From positions 1 to 8,782 of the forward strand of contig JAEWZS010000060.1 in NCBI GenBank assembly GCA_023458355.1: DNA of 8,782 bases, in the 5' to 3' direction. The position numbers were made by a program, and so were the translations under genes. Positions 1 through 7,508 of the stretch are shown here, one piece after another. How positions within the stretch are numbered: position 1 is the first letter of the stretch; each line of letters starts with the position of its first letter. Below the pieces are notes generated by a model. It was not told the DNA's origin and made no database searches. It saw nothing but the letters and a program-made list of their open reading frames with translations. Source of the stretch: Bacillota bacterium (GTDB lineage Bacteria > Bacillota > Clostridia > Christensenellales > CAG-138).

Positions 1-645
1 TAGGCTCGGGCGCTTGCCAAAGAACATCAATGCCATTTCCCGCTTGACGAGCTTTCCCGTAAGAGTTCTGCCCTTATAGAAACTTGTATGCAGGTCGCAC
101 GCGCCGTGGTTAATGGCGACCGCGCGAAAAGGGAAGGAAACGGGCTTAACACCGTACGCTTTTTGAAGATCAGCACTAAGGTTCACGCAAGCCGTAAGGC
201 CGGATAGATGCCCGCCTGCGGAATCGCCCGTAAGAAAGACTCTGTCGAGGTCGCTGTGGTAATCTTGCGCGTGGTGGCTAAGCCAATGTAGGCTTTCGAA
301 AATATCCTGCACTTGCCCTTTTAGATCGGTCTCCAGCAATAGCCGATAGCTCATGCCGATAACGGTGTATCCTTGTGCTGCAAGAAACATGCAAAAATGG
401 CGGTTCAGCTCCCTGTCGCCGTACAACCAACCTCCGCCGTGTATATCTACAACGGTGGGTAACAGGCCTTTTGCGTTATCGGGATAGTAGACGTTGAGCG
501 TGTGCATCTCGTGGCCGTCATCATGGTAGGGGATTTTGCGCTTCACCGTAATATTTGGCGTAGGTGTTTGCTTTGCGATACGCTCTGCATCGCTCACGGC
601 TACCTTTTCCCAGTTTTCAATGATTTTATTGCGGATATACTTCAT
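1..645 (-). CDS. alpha/beta-hydrolase esterase (carboxylesterase/acetyl esterase type), partial at left edge
   Basis: Reading the minus strand from ATG at 645 gives 215 codons open to the window edge, so the C-terminal part is missing. The protein has the hallmarks of the alpha/beta-hydrolase fold-3 / BD-FAE esterase families: the oxyanion-hole motif HGGGW at residues 69-73 and the nucleophile elbow GDSAGG at 140-145, with Ser142 the predicted nucleophile. The catalytic Asp and His would lie in the missing part. There is no signal peptide, so it should be cytoplasmic. The family hydrolyses short acyl esters, and members beside glycosidases often remove acetyl groups from sugars; that substrate is inference. 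The start is supported by AGAGG at 653-657 (7-nt spacing), which overlaps the stop codon of the upstream beta-glucosidase gene. The 11-bp gap implies one transcript and probable translational coupling. Fold call is secure; substrate is unknown. Confidence 0.9.
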   Translation of the reverse strand, partial: MKYIRNKIIENWEKVAVSDAERIAKQTPTPNITVKRKIPYHDDGHEMHTLNVYYPDNAKGLLPTVVDIHGGGWLYGDRELNRHFCMFLAAQGYTVIGMSYRLLLETDLKGQVQDIFESLHWLSHHAQDYHSDLDRVFLTGDSAGGHLSGLTACVNLSADLQKAYGVKPVSFPFRAVAINHGACDLHTSFYKGRTLTGKLVKREMALMFFGKRPSL

Positions 646-656
646 GGCACTGCCTC

Positions 657-3089
657 TTATTGCTCTTTGGCTAAAAGCTTCTTCATCCCTTTAAACGGCT
701 TGCCGTTCGCCATATCCACTAGGCCTTGGCCCTGCGTAGGCGTGAGCGCGCCGTTGCTCATGGCGGCAAGGCTTCTGATGGGCATTTCCGCGAGCATAGC
801 GTTAAACATGTTCATAAGCCCCTCGTCCGTAGTGTCACCTGCCATTTTGAGAGCCATCTTTTTTACCAATGCGAACACGATTTTGCCTATGAGGGTTTTA
901 TGCATATCGCTTAAAGTGCTGTTAAGCGTAAACGGCTCGCCTTTTTGACGGTTCGCGGGCGGTATGGGTCGAGAAAGGAGTGTAGAAAATTCGCTGTCGG
1001 GGATGTTGAGAGGTGTACCTGTGGGCCTTGCATAAGCCCTTAAATTTTCGTAATAAGGGAGAAGCTGCTCTTCTAAGCCGTCGCCCTCCACGTCAAGGTC
1101 AGCACGCAAACGGATGTCACGGCTCGAAGCGCCGATTTCTATCGCATATATGCCGCCTTCTATCGCGAAGCATTTTTCCACTGTGTTGTAGTAGGAAAAG
1201 CTTCTTTCGTTCAAGGGCATGGTTACGGTTTTGTTTTCGCCCGCTTCGAGCATAACCTTTTCAAAGCCTTTAAGCTCGCGCGGGGCACGGAAAATCTTTG
1301 TGTTTTTAGCACTTACATAAAGCTGCGCAATTTCAGCACCGCGGACATTCCCTGTGTTGGTTACGGTAAATGTAGCATCTAAAGTGCCGCCCTTGTAGCT
1401 TGGTGCGCTCAACGTAAGGTTAGAGTATTCAAAAGTAGTATAGGAAAGCCCATATCCAAACGGGTATTGAACCGCCTTACCAGCCGCATCGTAATAGCGA
1501 TAGCCAACGTAGATGCTTTCTCGGTATTCCACGGTTTTTGTGCCGCCCGGGAAGTGCAGGTAGCTTGGTGTATCGGTTAAGGAAAGGGGGAATGTCTCCG
1601 CGAGTTTGCCGCTCGGGTTCGCGTCACCAAACAGCAAATCTATCGTGCCGCTGCCGCCCGCCTGACCGCCCAGGTAGGAAAGTAGGATGGCTTTTGCTTT
1701 GTCTGCAAATGGCATTATCACGGGTGCGCCAAGCTGCAAAATAACCGCCGTGTTTGGGTTTTCGGCGCACACGGCCTCGATGAGTTTATTGTGGCTTAAG
1801 GGCATGTCGAGCTTGGTGCGGTCAAATCCTTCGCTTTCATATGCGGGCGGGAGGCCTGCAAAAATGAGTACAATGTCCTTGTCGCGCGCAGCGTCGCAAG
1901 CAGCCTTTATGAGCTCTTCGTTTAGCTCATCGGGTTTTGCTAGGTCGTAGCCATCGGCATAATCAAACTTGCTCCCGCGCTCTGTGAGTGCATCAAACGC
2001 GCTGTCAAGCCGCGTGGGGTTGATGTGGCTGCTTCCCTCGCCCTGGTAGCGAGGTTCCTTTGCGAAGCGGCCTATTACGGCAATGCTCTGCCCGTCCTTG
2101 ATCGGCAATATACCTTCTTCGTTTTTTAAGAGCACCGCGCTTTGCGCCGCGGCTTTTCGGGCGAGCACATGGTGCGCGTTCTCATCGTATGTGAAGCTTT
2201 CCGTTAGGTTTTCCATCGCGTCGAGTATGAGCCGCACGATGCGCGAAACACATATATCGAGCTCTTCTATAGAGAGTTCGCCGCTTTCCACAGCCTCGAT
2301 AATCTTGCGGTCGTTATACCCGTTGGAGGAAGGCATTTCTAAATCGCAACCCGCACGAATGCCCTGCACGCGGTCGTTGCAGGCACCCCAGTCGGTTACA
2401 ACAAGGCCATCAAAGCCCCACTCATCTCGTAGTATATCGGTTAAAAATAGCTTGCTGTCTGCAAGGTATTCTCCGCCGATGCGGTTGTAGCTACACATCA
2501 CGGTCCACGGCTGCGCTTTTTTAACGGCCGTTTCAAATGCGGAAAGATAAATTTCACGAAGTGCTCTTTCGTCCACCACGCTGTCGATGGTCATACGGCG
2601 CGATTCCTGATTATTGGCGGCGTAATGCTTAAGGGATGTCCCGATGCCTTTCCCCTGTACGCCGTTGATGAGAGATGTACCGAGCTCGCCTGCCAAGTAG
2701 GGGTCCTCGCTGAAGTATTCGAAATTCCTGCCGCAAAGAGGGCTCCTTTTGATGTTTACACCCGGCCCCAATATTACGGACACATTCTCTTGTAAGCATT
2801 CCTCGCCCATCGCAATGCCTATTTTATAAAGGAGGTCGCGGTCAAAGCTGCATGCTGTGGCACTCGCGGTGGGGAAGCAAACGGAGGGGACACTCTTGTT
2901 GAGCCCAAGATGGTCAGATATACCGTCCTGCTTGCGAAGCCCGTGCGGCCCGTCCGTCACCATAACGGACTTTAGCCCCAAGCGCTCTATACTCTTGAGG
3001 TTCCATGTCGTTAGCCCCGAACACAGCGACGCCTTTTCCGCAAGCGTCATCTTAGAAACGAGTTCCCTTGCGCGTGTTTTGTTTTCCAT
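657..3089 (-). CDS. GH3 family beta-glucosidase (or related beta-glycosidase), cytoplasmic
   Basis: Encodes 810 aa. Domains in order: GH3 TIM-barrel domain (about 10-300), (alpha/beta)6 sandwich domain (about 312-500), fibronectin-III-like domain (about 570-655) and a C-terminal extension (about 680-810). Visible motifs are TDGPHG (45-50), GRNFEYFSEDP (120-130), LKHYAANN (153-160) and VVTDWG, in which Asp233 is the expected nucleophile. The YESEGFDR segment (417-424) probably carries the acid/base Glu, most likely Glu420. These residues indicate retaining hydrolysis of terminal beta-linked sugars, often glucosides; xylosides or other beta-glycosides remain possible. No signal peptide is present, so the substrate must be imported. 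An upstream in-frame extension to 3209 exists, but ATG 3089 has GGAGG at 3100-3104 (10-nt spacing) and fits the family N-terminus. The gene leads an operon with the downstream esterase. The last 130 residues, rich in Met and helix-like, go beyond the standard three-domain layout. Confidence 0.95.
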   Translation of the reverse strand: MENKTRARELVSKMTLAEKASLCSGLTTWNLKSIERLGLKSVMVTDGPHGLRKQDGISDHLGLNKSVPSVCFPTASATACSFDRDLLYKIGIAMGEECLQENVSVILGPGVNIKRSPLCGRNFEYFSEDPYLAGELGTSLINGVQGKGIGTSLKHYAANNQESRRMTIDSVVDERALREIYLSAFETAVKKAQPWTVMCSYNRIGGEYLADSKLFLTDILRDEWGFDGLVVTDWGACNDRVQGIRAGCDLEMPSSNGYNDRKIIEAVESGELSIEELDICVSRIVRLILDAMENLTESFTYDENAHHVLARKAAAQSAVLLKNEEGILPIKDGQSIAVIGRFAKEPRYQGEGSSHINPTRLDSAFDALTERGSKFDYADGYDLAKPDELNEELIKAACDAARDKDIVLIFAGLPPAYESEGFDRTKLDMPLSHNKLIEAVCAENPNTAVILQLGAPVIMPFADKAKAILLSYLGGQAGGSGTIDLLFGDANPSGKLAETFPLSLTDTPSYLHFPGGTKTVEYRESIYVGYRYYDAAGKAVQYPFGYGLSYTTFEYSNLTLSAPSYKGGTLDATFTVTNTGNVRGAEIAQLYVSAKNTKIFRAPRELKGFEKVMLEAGENKTVTMPLNERSFSYYNTVEKCFAIEGGIYAIEIGASSRDIRLRADLDVEGDGLEEQLLPYYENLRAYARPTGTPLNIPDSEFSTLLSRPIPPANRQKGEPFTLNSTLSDMHKTLIGKIVFALVKKMALKMAGDTTDEGLMNMFNAMLAEMPIRSLAAMSNGALTPTQGQGLVDMANGKPFKGMKKLLAKEQ

Positions 3090-3140
3090 GGATGAGATAC
3101 CTCCAACTTGCGTTATGCGAAATGAATAGGAAGTCGTAAA

Positions 3141-3154
3141 TGAAATCGTTTTGT
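3141..3154. promoter_or_regulatory. cre-like site (candidate CcpA operator) of the beta-glucosidase operon
   Basis: TGAAATCGTTTTGT fits the Gram-positive cre consensus TGWNANCGNTNWCA except for the last two bases (GT in place of CA). It covers the predicted transcription start (about 3155) and the first bases downstream in the minus direction, a position from which CcpA commonly represses. Catabolite repression of a beta-glucosidase operon is expected biology. With a degenerate consensus, a chance match is quite possible. Confidence 0.35.
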
Positions 3155-3161
3155 TACCATT

Positions 3162-3189
3162 ATTATACAACAAGTGCTTTGCGGGACAA
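3162..3189 (-). promoter_or_regulatory. sigma-A-type promoter of the beta-glucosidase/esterase operon
   Basis: On the minus strand there is a perfect -10 box TATAAT (3162-3167) and, 16 bp upstream, TTGTCC (3184-3189), which matches 4 of 6 bases of the -35 consensus. Predicted transcription start is near 3155, leaving a leader of about 65 nt before the ATG at 3089. Confidence 0.6.
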
Positions 3190-3210
3190 GGAATAATTTC
3201 ACTTACCAAA

Positions 3211-3236
3211 CCATAGGGTTTCGCCTTGCCTTATGG
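3211..3236. repeat. imperfect inverted repeat in the divergent promoter region (candidate operator)
   Basis: CCATAGGG (3211-3218) and CCTTATGG (3229-3236) are inverted copies with one mismatch, separated by 10 bp. The right arm contains the TG of the extended -10 of the plus-strand promoter, so a bound protein would occlude the pyrophosphatase promoter. No T-run follows, so a terminator is unlikely. Confidence 0.4.
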
Positions 3237-3242
3237 TATACT
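3234..3242 (+). promoter_or_regulatory. extended -10 promoter of the pyrophosphatase gene
   Basis: TGGTATACT matches the extended -10 form TGnTATAAT with one mismatch. No convincing -35 lies 16-18 bp upstream, which is common for extended -10 promoters. The start would be near 3249, giving a leader of about 80 nt. That leader holds a weak hairpin (AGCGG 3276-3280 with CCGCT 3292-3296) before the GGAGG ribosome site at 3319-3323. Confidence 0.45.
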
Positions 3243-3330
3243 GACCATGTGAACTTTTTATCACAACGGGGAAACAGCGGACGGTAACGGCCCGCTTTCA
3301 TATTTATAATCTTATATCGGAGGAACCCAA

Positions 3331-4962
3331 ATGGGGCAACTTTACGTTTTCGGGCATAAAAACCCGGATTCCGATGCCATCTGCGCAAGCATCGCTTACG
3401 CAGCGCTGAAAAATGCACAGGGCATAGTGGCCGTACCCGCGCGCCTTGGCGAGCTAAACAACGAAACCAAATTCGTACTGCAATACTTCAACGTGCCCGA
3501 GCCGCGTCTTCTTTCGACCATCAAAACACAGGTGATGGATCTTGAAATGGACGAAGCCGTGTGTGTTACGCCGGATACCTCCATCAGAAAGGCATGGGGG
3601 CTGATGCGCTCAAACTCGAGAAAAACCCTTGCCGTAACGGATGCGAACAAAAAACTCATCGGGGTTACGACGCTTTCGGACATCACCAAAAACTTTTTAG
3701 AGGTTGGCGAGCGTGATGTTCTTATCCAAAGCAAAACACCGCTGAAAAACATTGTAGAAACACTATGCGCAACCGCAGTATCGGGAAAACCGGAGGAGGG
3801 GGTAGCGCTTGGGCGCGTGATGATCGCAGCACAACAACCCAACCGCATGAAGGATTACCTCCGCCCGGCAGACATTGTAATAGCGAATAGCTCCGAGAAC
3901 GTACGCGCAGCAGCGCTTTGCGGTGCGCGGCTTGTTGTAGGTACCTGCGGCTATATTCCACGCGAAGATGATGTCCAGTTTGCGTCCGAGCACGGCTGTG
4001 ACATCATTTCAACCGCCTGCGATACCTATGAAGCCGCTATGCTCGTGCACCAAAGCATTCCCGTTTCGCATGTGATGAGCACAAAAAACCTCGTAACAGC
4101 GGGCTTGGAGGAGTTTAAAGACGATGTTGCGGAGCGTATGCTCAAAACCCGCTACCGCAGCTACCCCGTGGTGGATGGTGAAAACCACGTGGTCGGTATG
4201 ATTTCGCGTTACCACCTGCTTTCGCGTGGCTGTAAGCGCGCAATACTTGTGGATCATAACGAGATAAACCAAACCGCCGCTGGCATAGAGGATGCGGAAA
4301 TTTTAGAGATTATCGATCATCACCGTCTTGGCGATATTGAGACAAACAACCCCATTCTCGTTAAAAATGAGCCTGTCGGTAGCACTTCTACCATTATCGC
4401 CTCACTTTATGAGGCGCAAGAGGTAAAAATTGAGCCGCATATTGCGGGGATTCTACTGTCGGCCATACTTTCCGATACGCTTAACTTCCGTTCTCCCACC
4501 TGCACACCCGTCGATGTGGAAATAGCAAAGAAGCTTGCAAAGATTGCGGATGTGCAGCCCAATGACCTCGCCGTAAAGCTTATGAATGCAGGTTCAAAGC
4601 TTCGCGGTAAAACGCCCGATGAAATCGTCAGCGGCGACTTGAAGGAATACCTTGTCGGCAAATACAAGGTAGGTGTGGCGCAGGTATACTCCATCGATTC
4701 GGAAAGCCTTTCGGATATGCAGCCGAAAATTGAGGAGAGGATGCGCTACTTCTGCTTGAGAGGCGGGTTTTCGCTTCTGGTGCTTCTCGTGACTGACTTA
4801 AACCGAGGCGGCTCGCACGTTTTGCTCGCCGGCGACCGCAAGGACATTTTTTACAGGGCATACGGCCTTGAACCGCGTGAGGGCGAGCTTTTCTTAAATG
4901 ATGTGCTCTCGCGCAAAAAACAGGTGCTTCCGCTCATCATGCAGGTAGCGGAGGAACTGTAA
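3331..4962 (+). CDS. ppaC: manganese-dependent inorganic pyrophosphatase, CBS-DRTGG regulated type (family II PPase)
   Basis: Encodes 543 aa, far longer than the roughly 310 aa of simple family II enzymes, because a regulatory block is inserted in the DHH domain. Metal-site motifs are GHKNPDSD (8-15: His9, Asp13, Asp15), VDHNE (307-311: Asp308, His309), DHH (329-331) and SDT (381-383: Asp382). The C-terminal DHHA2 domain has the substrate-binding SRKKQ (527-531). The insert runs CBS1 (about 70-125), DRTGG (about 130-245) and CBS2 (about 246-300), as in the Clostridium perfringens CBS-PPase. The enzyme hydrolyses PPi to two phosphates in the cytoplasm. CBS-PPases of this family are typically inhibited by AMP or ADP and, when DRTGG is present, activated by diadenosine polyphosphates; this is family knowledge. 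Start is set by GGAGG at 3319-3323 (7-nt spacing). Monocistronic, with its own promoter and terminator. Confidence 0.96.
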   Translation: MGQLYVFGHKNPDSDAICASIAYAALKNAQGIVAVPARLGELNNETKFVLQYFNVPEPRLLSTIKTQVMDLEMDEAVCVTPDTSIRKAWGLMRSNSRKTLAVTDANKKLIGVTTLSDITKNFLEVGERDVLIQSKTPLKNIVETLCATAVSGKPEEGVALGRVMIAAQQPNRMKDYLRPADIVIANSSENVRAAALCGARLVVGTCGYIPREDDVQFASEHGCDIISTACDTYEAAMLVHQSIPVSHVMSTKNLVTAGLEEFKDDVAERMLKTRYRSYPVVDGENHVVGMISRYHLLSRGCKRAILVDHNEINQTAAGIEDAEILEIIDHHRLGDIETNNPILVKNEPVGSTSTIIASLYEAQEVKIEPHIAGILLSAILSDTLNFRSPTCTPVDVEIAKKLAKIADVQPNDLAVKLMNAGSKLRGKTPDEIVSGDLKEYLVGKYKVGVAQVYSIDSESLSDMQPKIEERMRYFCLRGGFSLLVLLVTDLNRGGSHVLLAGDRKDIFYRAYGLEPREGELFLNDVLSRKKQVLPLIMQVAEEL

Positions 4963-4982
4963 GGTAAAGAATGGATAAATGC

Positions 4983-5028
4983 AACGAAGGCCTTACAGGG
5001 TGATATGCGCTGTACGGCCTTCGTTTTC
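4983..5028 (+). terminator. intrinsic terminator of the pyrophosphatase gene
   Basis: A 10-bp perfect stem, AACGAAGGCC (4983-4992) with GGCCTTCGTT (5016-5025), continues after one mismatch into TACAG/CTGTA (4994-4998 with 5010-5014), with an 11-nt loop, and runs into TTTTC. It lies 20 bp after the stop codon and between convergent genes. Read on the minus strand it gives the same hairpin but only a poor T-tract, so it would be a weaker terminator for the oxidoreductase gene. A second small hairpin (GAGCG 5031-5035 with CGCTC 5043-5047) abuts that gene's stop codon. Confidence 0.9.
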
Positions 5029-5047
5029 TCGAGCGGGTTCAGCGCTC

Positions 5048-6307
5048 CTATTCCTTTTCAAACTCCGCTATGTTTATAGGCGCTCCGCCCAAACGTCTGC
5101 TCTTTTCGGCTGCGAGTGCGACAATGTGGCTCTTTGCGCTCAACCGTGCGTCGGTTTGGTTTTTTACGCCCTTTTCGCCACGTAAAAGCGCTGTGAAGGC
5201 GCTTAACATAGCTTCATCGCTGCCGTTATGCTCGCCTTTAAGCGGGTTCACTTCGATTGTAGTATGGCTGCCCGTTGCAAAATCCCATAGCTCAACAATG
5301 TTTTTATCCATGTTGCCGCGAATCTGCCCGTGGCTTCCCATTATATTGATGACGCGTTCGTTAAACATGGTGAAGGCAGACATCACAAAGCTTGCGTGAA
5401 CACCGTTCCGGAAGCAGAATTGCACCGTCTGGTGATCTACCACATCGTTATCGCAGCGGTAGACGCAGCGCCCGTAAGGGCCTTCGCGAAGTGCCTTCAT
5501 AACACCTTCGGGTGTTTGGTCGAGCGTCAAAACGCTGATAAAGCCACCGTAGCTAGCGTTTGCATATCGTAAATAAAAGCGCGGCGCGTAATAGGGGCAT
5601 GTGTTTTGATGCTTGCAGCCGTCCGTACAGCGTGAAGGCGCATCAATAGGTGCATGTTCGGCGTTAAAATGGGCGAGGCTTCCGAAGCTTGTTACACATT
5701 CGCATTCGCTTCCCGCAAGCCACTGTAAAATATCCGTATCGTGGCAGGACTTTGCGAGTATCATGGGACTTACTTCAGTTTTTCGCCAGTTCCCGCGTAC
5801 ATAACTGTGCGCCGCATGCCAAAAACCAACGCTTTCAAGATGCTCGATACATATAAGATTGCCTATAGTGCCTTCATCAAGCAAACGCTTTATGGTTGTA
5901 AAAAACGGTGAATAACGCAGCACATGGCATACGCTTAAGGTAAGCCCTGTGCGCTCAGCCATATCCGCCATGGCGAGTATTTCGTGCTTTTCGGGGCTCA
6001 TGGGCTTTTCTAAAAGCACGTGATAGCCGCTTTTAAGCGCCTCGGTCGCGGGTGCAAAATGTTCCCTATCTTGCGTGCAAATAAATGCGCAGTCGGCAAA
6101 ACGAGCAAGGGAAAACGCATCACGCCAGTGCGCAAATTGAAACTCCTTCGGGATGTTATGTGCGCGTGCAAAAGCCTCTCGTCTGTCCTGCCGCGGCTCC
6201 GCCACAGCGATAAAAGAAAGCTCGTCGGGGTGATTCAGGGCATACGCACCGTAAGCGTTTGTGCCGCGCTGCCCCGCACCGATCAAAAGCGCCGTTATTT
6301 TTTTCAT
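5048..6307 (-). CDS. Gfo/Idh/MocA family NAD(P)-dependent oxidoreductase
   Basis: Encodes 419 aa. The N-terminal Rossmann domain (about 1-125) shows the dinucleotide motif GAGQRG (10-15) and the family signature EKP (100-102). The C-terminal alpha/beta domain has AKSCHDTD (185-192), in which Lys186, Asp190/Asp192 and His189 are candidate active-site residues. The family oxidises or reduces sugars, inositols and amino sugars using NAD(P); the substrate here cannot be read from sequence. A C-x3-C-x5-C cluster (Cys227, Cys231, Cys237) followed by PYYAPRFYL is an insertion absent from classic glucose-fructose oxidoreductases, though I believe it recurs in a Firmicutes subgroup. The ATG overlaps the regulator's TGA as ATGA (6304-6307), with GGAAGG at 6315-6320 (7-nt spacing), so expression is probably coupled to the regulator. 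Cytoplasmic; no signal peptide. Confidence 0.92.
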   Translation of the reverse strand: MKKITALLIGAGQRGTNAYGAYALNHPDELSFIAVAEPRQDRREAFARAHNIPKEFQFAHWRDAFSLARFADCAFICTQDREHFAPATEALKSGYHVLLEKPMSPEKHEILAMADMAERTGLTLSVCHVLRYSPFFTTIKRLLDEGTIGNLICIEHLESVGFWHAAHSYVRGNWRKTEVSPMILAKSCHDTDILQWLAGSECECVTSFGSLAHFNAEHAPIDAPSRCTDGCKHQNTCPYYAPRFYLRYANASYGGFISVLTLDQTPEGVMKALREGPYGRCVYRCDNDVVDHQTVQFCFRNGVHASFVMSAFTMFNERVINIMGSHGQIRGNMDKNIVELWDFATGSHTTIEVNPLKGEHNGSDEAMLSAFTALLRGEKGVKNQTDARLSAKSHIVALAAEKSRRLGGAPINIAEFEKE

Positions 6308-7422
6308 GACTCAGCCTTCCGTTCTCCCGCGTAGAAAATTGCGGGGACTAGGTGGCTTTCCTGCGGCACTGTGCTGCCGGCCATGCGGTCGAGAAGAAGT
6401 GCAACTGCCTTTTCCGCTATGGCGGATTCGTCCTGTTTCATATGCATGAACGTATAGCCAAACGGCGCAAGTGCGTCCTCGTCTATGCAGGCAACGCGAA
6501 AATCCTTCCCGATTTTTAGGTTAAGCTCATTTGCTGCGCATACAAGCGCTGAAACAATGCCGTACTCCGCAACGATGATTGCATCAGCACCCATGACGGG
6601 GCCTGTTAGGTGCTTTTTTAGCTCTAAAACAGCTTTTTGTGAAGGTGTGCTGCTCAAAAAAGATTCCGCGTTCGCCTCAGCAGGCAGTGGAAGCATTTGG
6701 CATTCGTTAAGCCCAAGACGGCGGGTTTCCTCCATAAAGCCGTTTTTGCGCTCCTGTACGCTGATTACATCGTCGTACCCGCGGTACAAAAAGCAAATCC
6801 GCTTAGCGCCGCGCGCTTCAAGCTCCGAAACGAGCCGCGCAACGGCTGCGGCATTATCGGTCCGTACAGAGGGCAGAGGGATACCTGCTAGCTTTTTGTC
6901 TACCATAACAACGGGAAAACCTTCGAGGGAAAGTTTTAGAATGGTGGCGCTGTAATGCTCCCCATGGCTTGGCATTATAATTAGCCCACTTACCTCCTGC
7001 TCAATAAGGAAGCGAATTTCCTCGGTTTCCTTTTCGCGGTCGCCGTAGGAAAAGCGTAGTATGAGCCTGTAGCCCGCTTCTTTGGCGCATGCATCCATGC
7101 GGTACATCATTTCAAGCCCAAAAGGAGTGGTTACATGCTCGAGCACAGCTCCGATAAGCATTTTGCCGCTAGGCGGCACAGCCGTCTTTTTTTTCGGCGT
7201 GATAGCGCTTACAAATGTGCCGCGTCCGGGAACGCGCGTTAGGTAGCCTTCTTCAGCGAGCATTGAGAGCGCTTTGTTGAGAGTAATCATGCTCACGCCG
7301 TATTCTGTGCGAAGCTCTACGTGCGAAGGCAGCTTTTGATCTTCCGTGTAATTGCCGCTTTGAATGCGCCGCAAAATCTGCTCGTAAACCCGTTGGTATA
7401 AAAACACATCCTTGTTTTTCAT
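6304..7422 (-). CDS. GntR-family transcriptional regulator with LacI-type sugar-binding domain
   Basis: Encodes 372 aa. A GntR winged helix-turn-helix occupies about residues 7-72, recognisable from LPSHVELRTEYGVS (31-44), the ALSMLAEEGYL segment and the wing GRGTFVS (66-72). A periplasmic-binding-protein-like ligand domain of LacI type (about 88-365) follows, including a DN at 189-190 in the position typical of that fold. This two-part layout is that of AraR of Bacillus subtilis, a sugar-responsive repressor. The ligand is presumably a sugar or sugar derivative handled by the neighbouring genes. The reading frame can begin at GTG 7428, but that codon lies inside the AGAGGTG ribosome site; ATG 7422 with AGAGG at 7428-7432 (5-nt spacing) is preferred. 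It is first in an operon with the oxidoreductase and divergent from the symporter. A palindrome in its promoter suggests self-repression. Confidence 0.93.
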   Translation of the reverse strand: MKNKDVFLYQRVYEQILRRIQSGNYTEDQKLPSHVELRTEYGVSMITLNKALSMLAEEGYLTRVPGRGTFVSAITPKKKTAVPPSGKMLIGAVLEHVTTPFGLEMMYRMDACAKEAGYRLILRFSYGDREKETEEIRFLIEQEVSGLIIMPSHGEHYSATILKLSLEGFPVVMVDKKLAGIPLPSVRTDNAAAVARLVSELEARGAKRICFLYRGYDDVISVQERKNGFMEETRRLGLNECQMLPLPAEANAESFLSSTPSQKAVLELKKHLTGPVMGADAIIVAEYGIVSALVCAANELNLKIGKDFRVACIDEDALAPFGYTFMHMKQDESAIAEKAVALLLDRMAGSTVPQESHLVPAIFYAGERKAES

Positions 7423-7457
7423 GGGCACCTCTACACTAAATGCATTTTATTGCTGCT

Positions 7458-7486
7458 ATCATATAGTAAAACATGTTTTTTAGCAA
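7458..7486 (-). promoter_or_regulatory. promoter of the regulator/oxidoreductase operon
   Basis: On the minus strand TTGCTA (7481-7486) matches 4 of 6 bases of the -35 box and TATGAT (7458-7463) matches 5 of 6 of the -10 box, at the ideal 17-bp spacing. The start would be near 7451, giving a leader of about 30 nt before ATG 7422. Confidence 0.7.
7468..7479. promoter_or_regulatory. candidate operator: perfect 12-bp palindrome AAAACATGTTTT
   Basis: The palindrome lies entirely within the 17-bp spacer between the -35 and -10 boxes of the regulator promoter, where a bound dimer would directly block RNA polymerase. Small symmetric sites are typical for GntR winged-helix dimers. Assignment to this regulator is inference from position and symmetry. 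Confidence 0.6.
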
Positions 7487-7508
7487 GTTACATACCAAGG
7501 AGCCTCTC

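Noticed and set aside
502..948. Plus-strand reading frame overlapping the esterase start and the glucosidase end
   Set aside because: It is antisense to two well-supported genes, has no ribosome site and resembles no known family; it is a shadow of codon bias.
3090..3209. Upstream in-frame extension of the beta-glucosidase (40 extra residues)
   Set aside because: It spans the promoter and ribosome site, is unlike GH3 N-termini, and ATG 3089 has a good GGAGG at 10-nt spacing.
3305..3310. Perfect TATAAT just before the pyrophosphatase ribosome site
   Set aside because: There is no -35 at a suitable distance, and a start here would leave almost no leader before the GGAGG site at 3319.
7423..7428. 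GTG start two codons upstream for the regulator
   Set aside because: The GTG lies within the AGAGGTG ribosome site; ATG 7422 has proper spacing.
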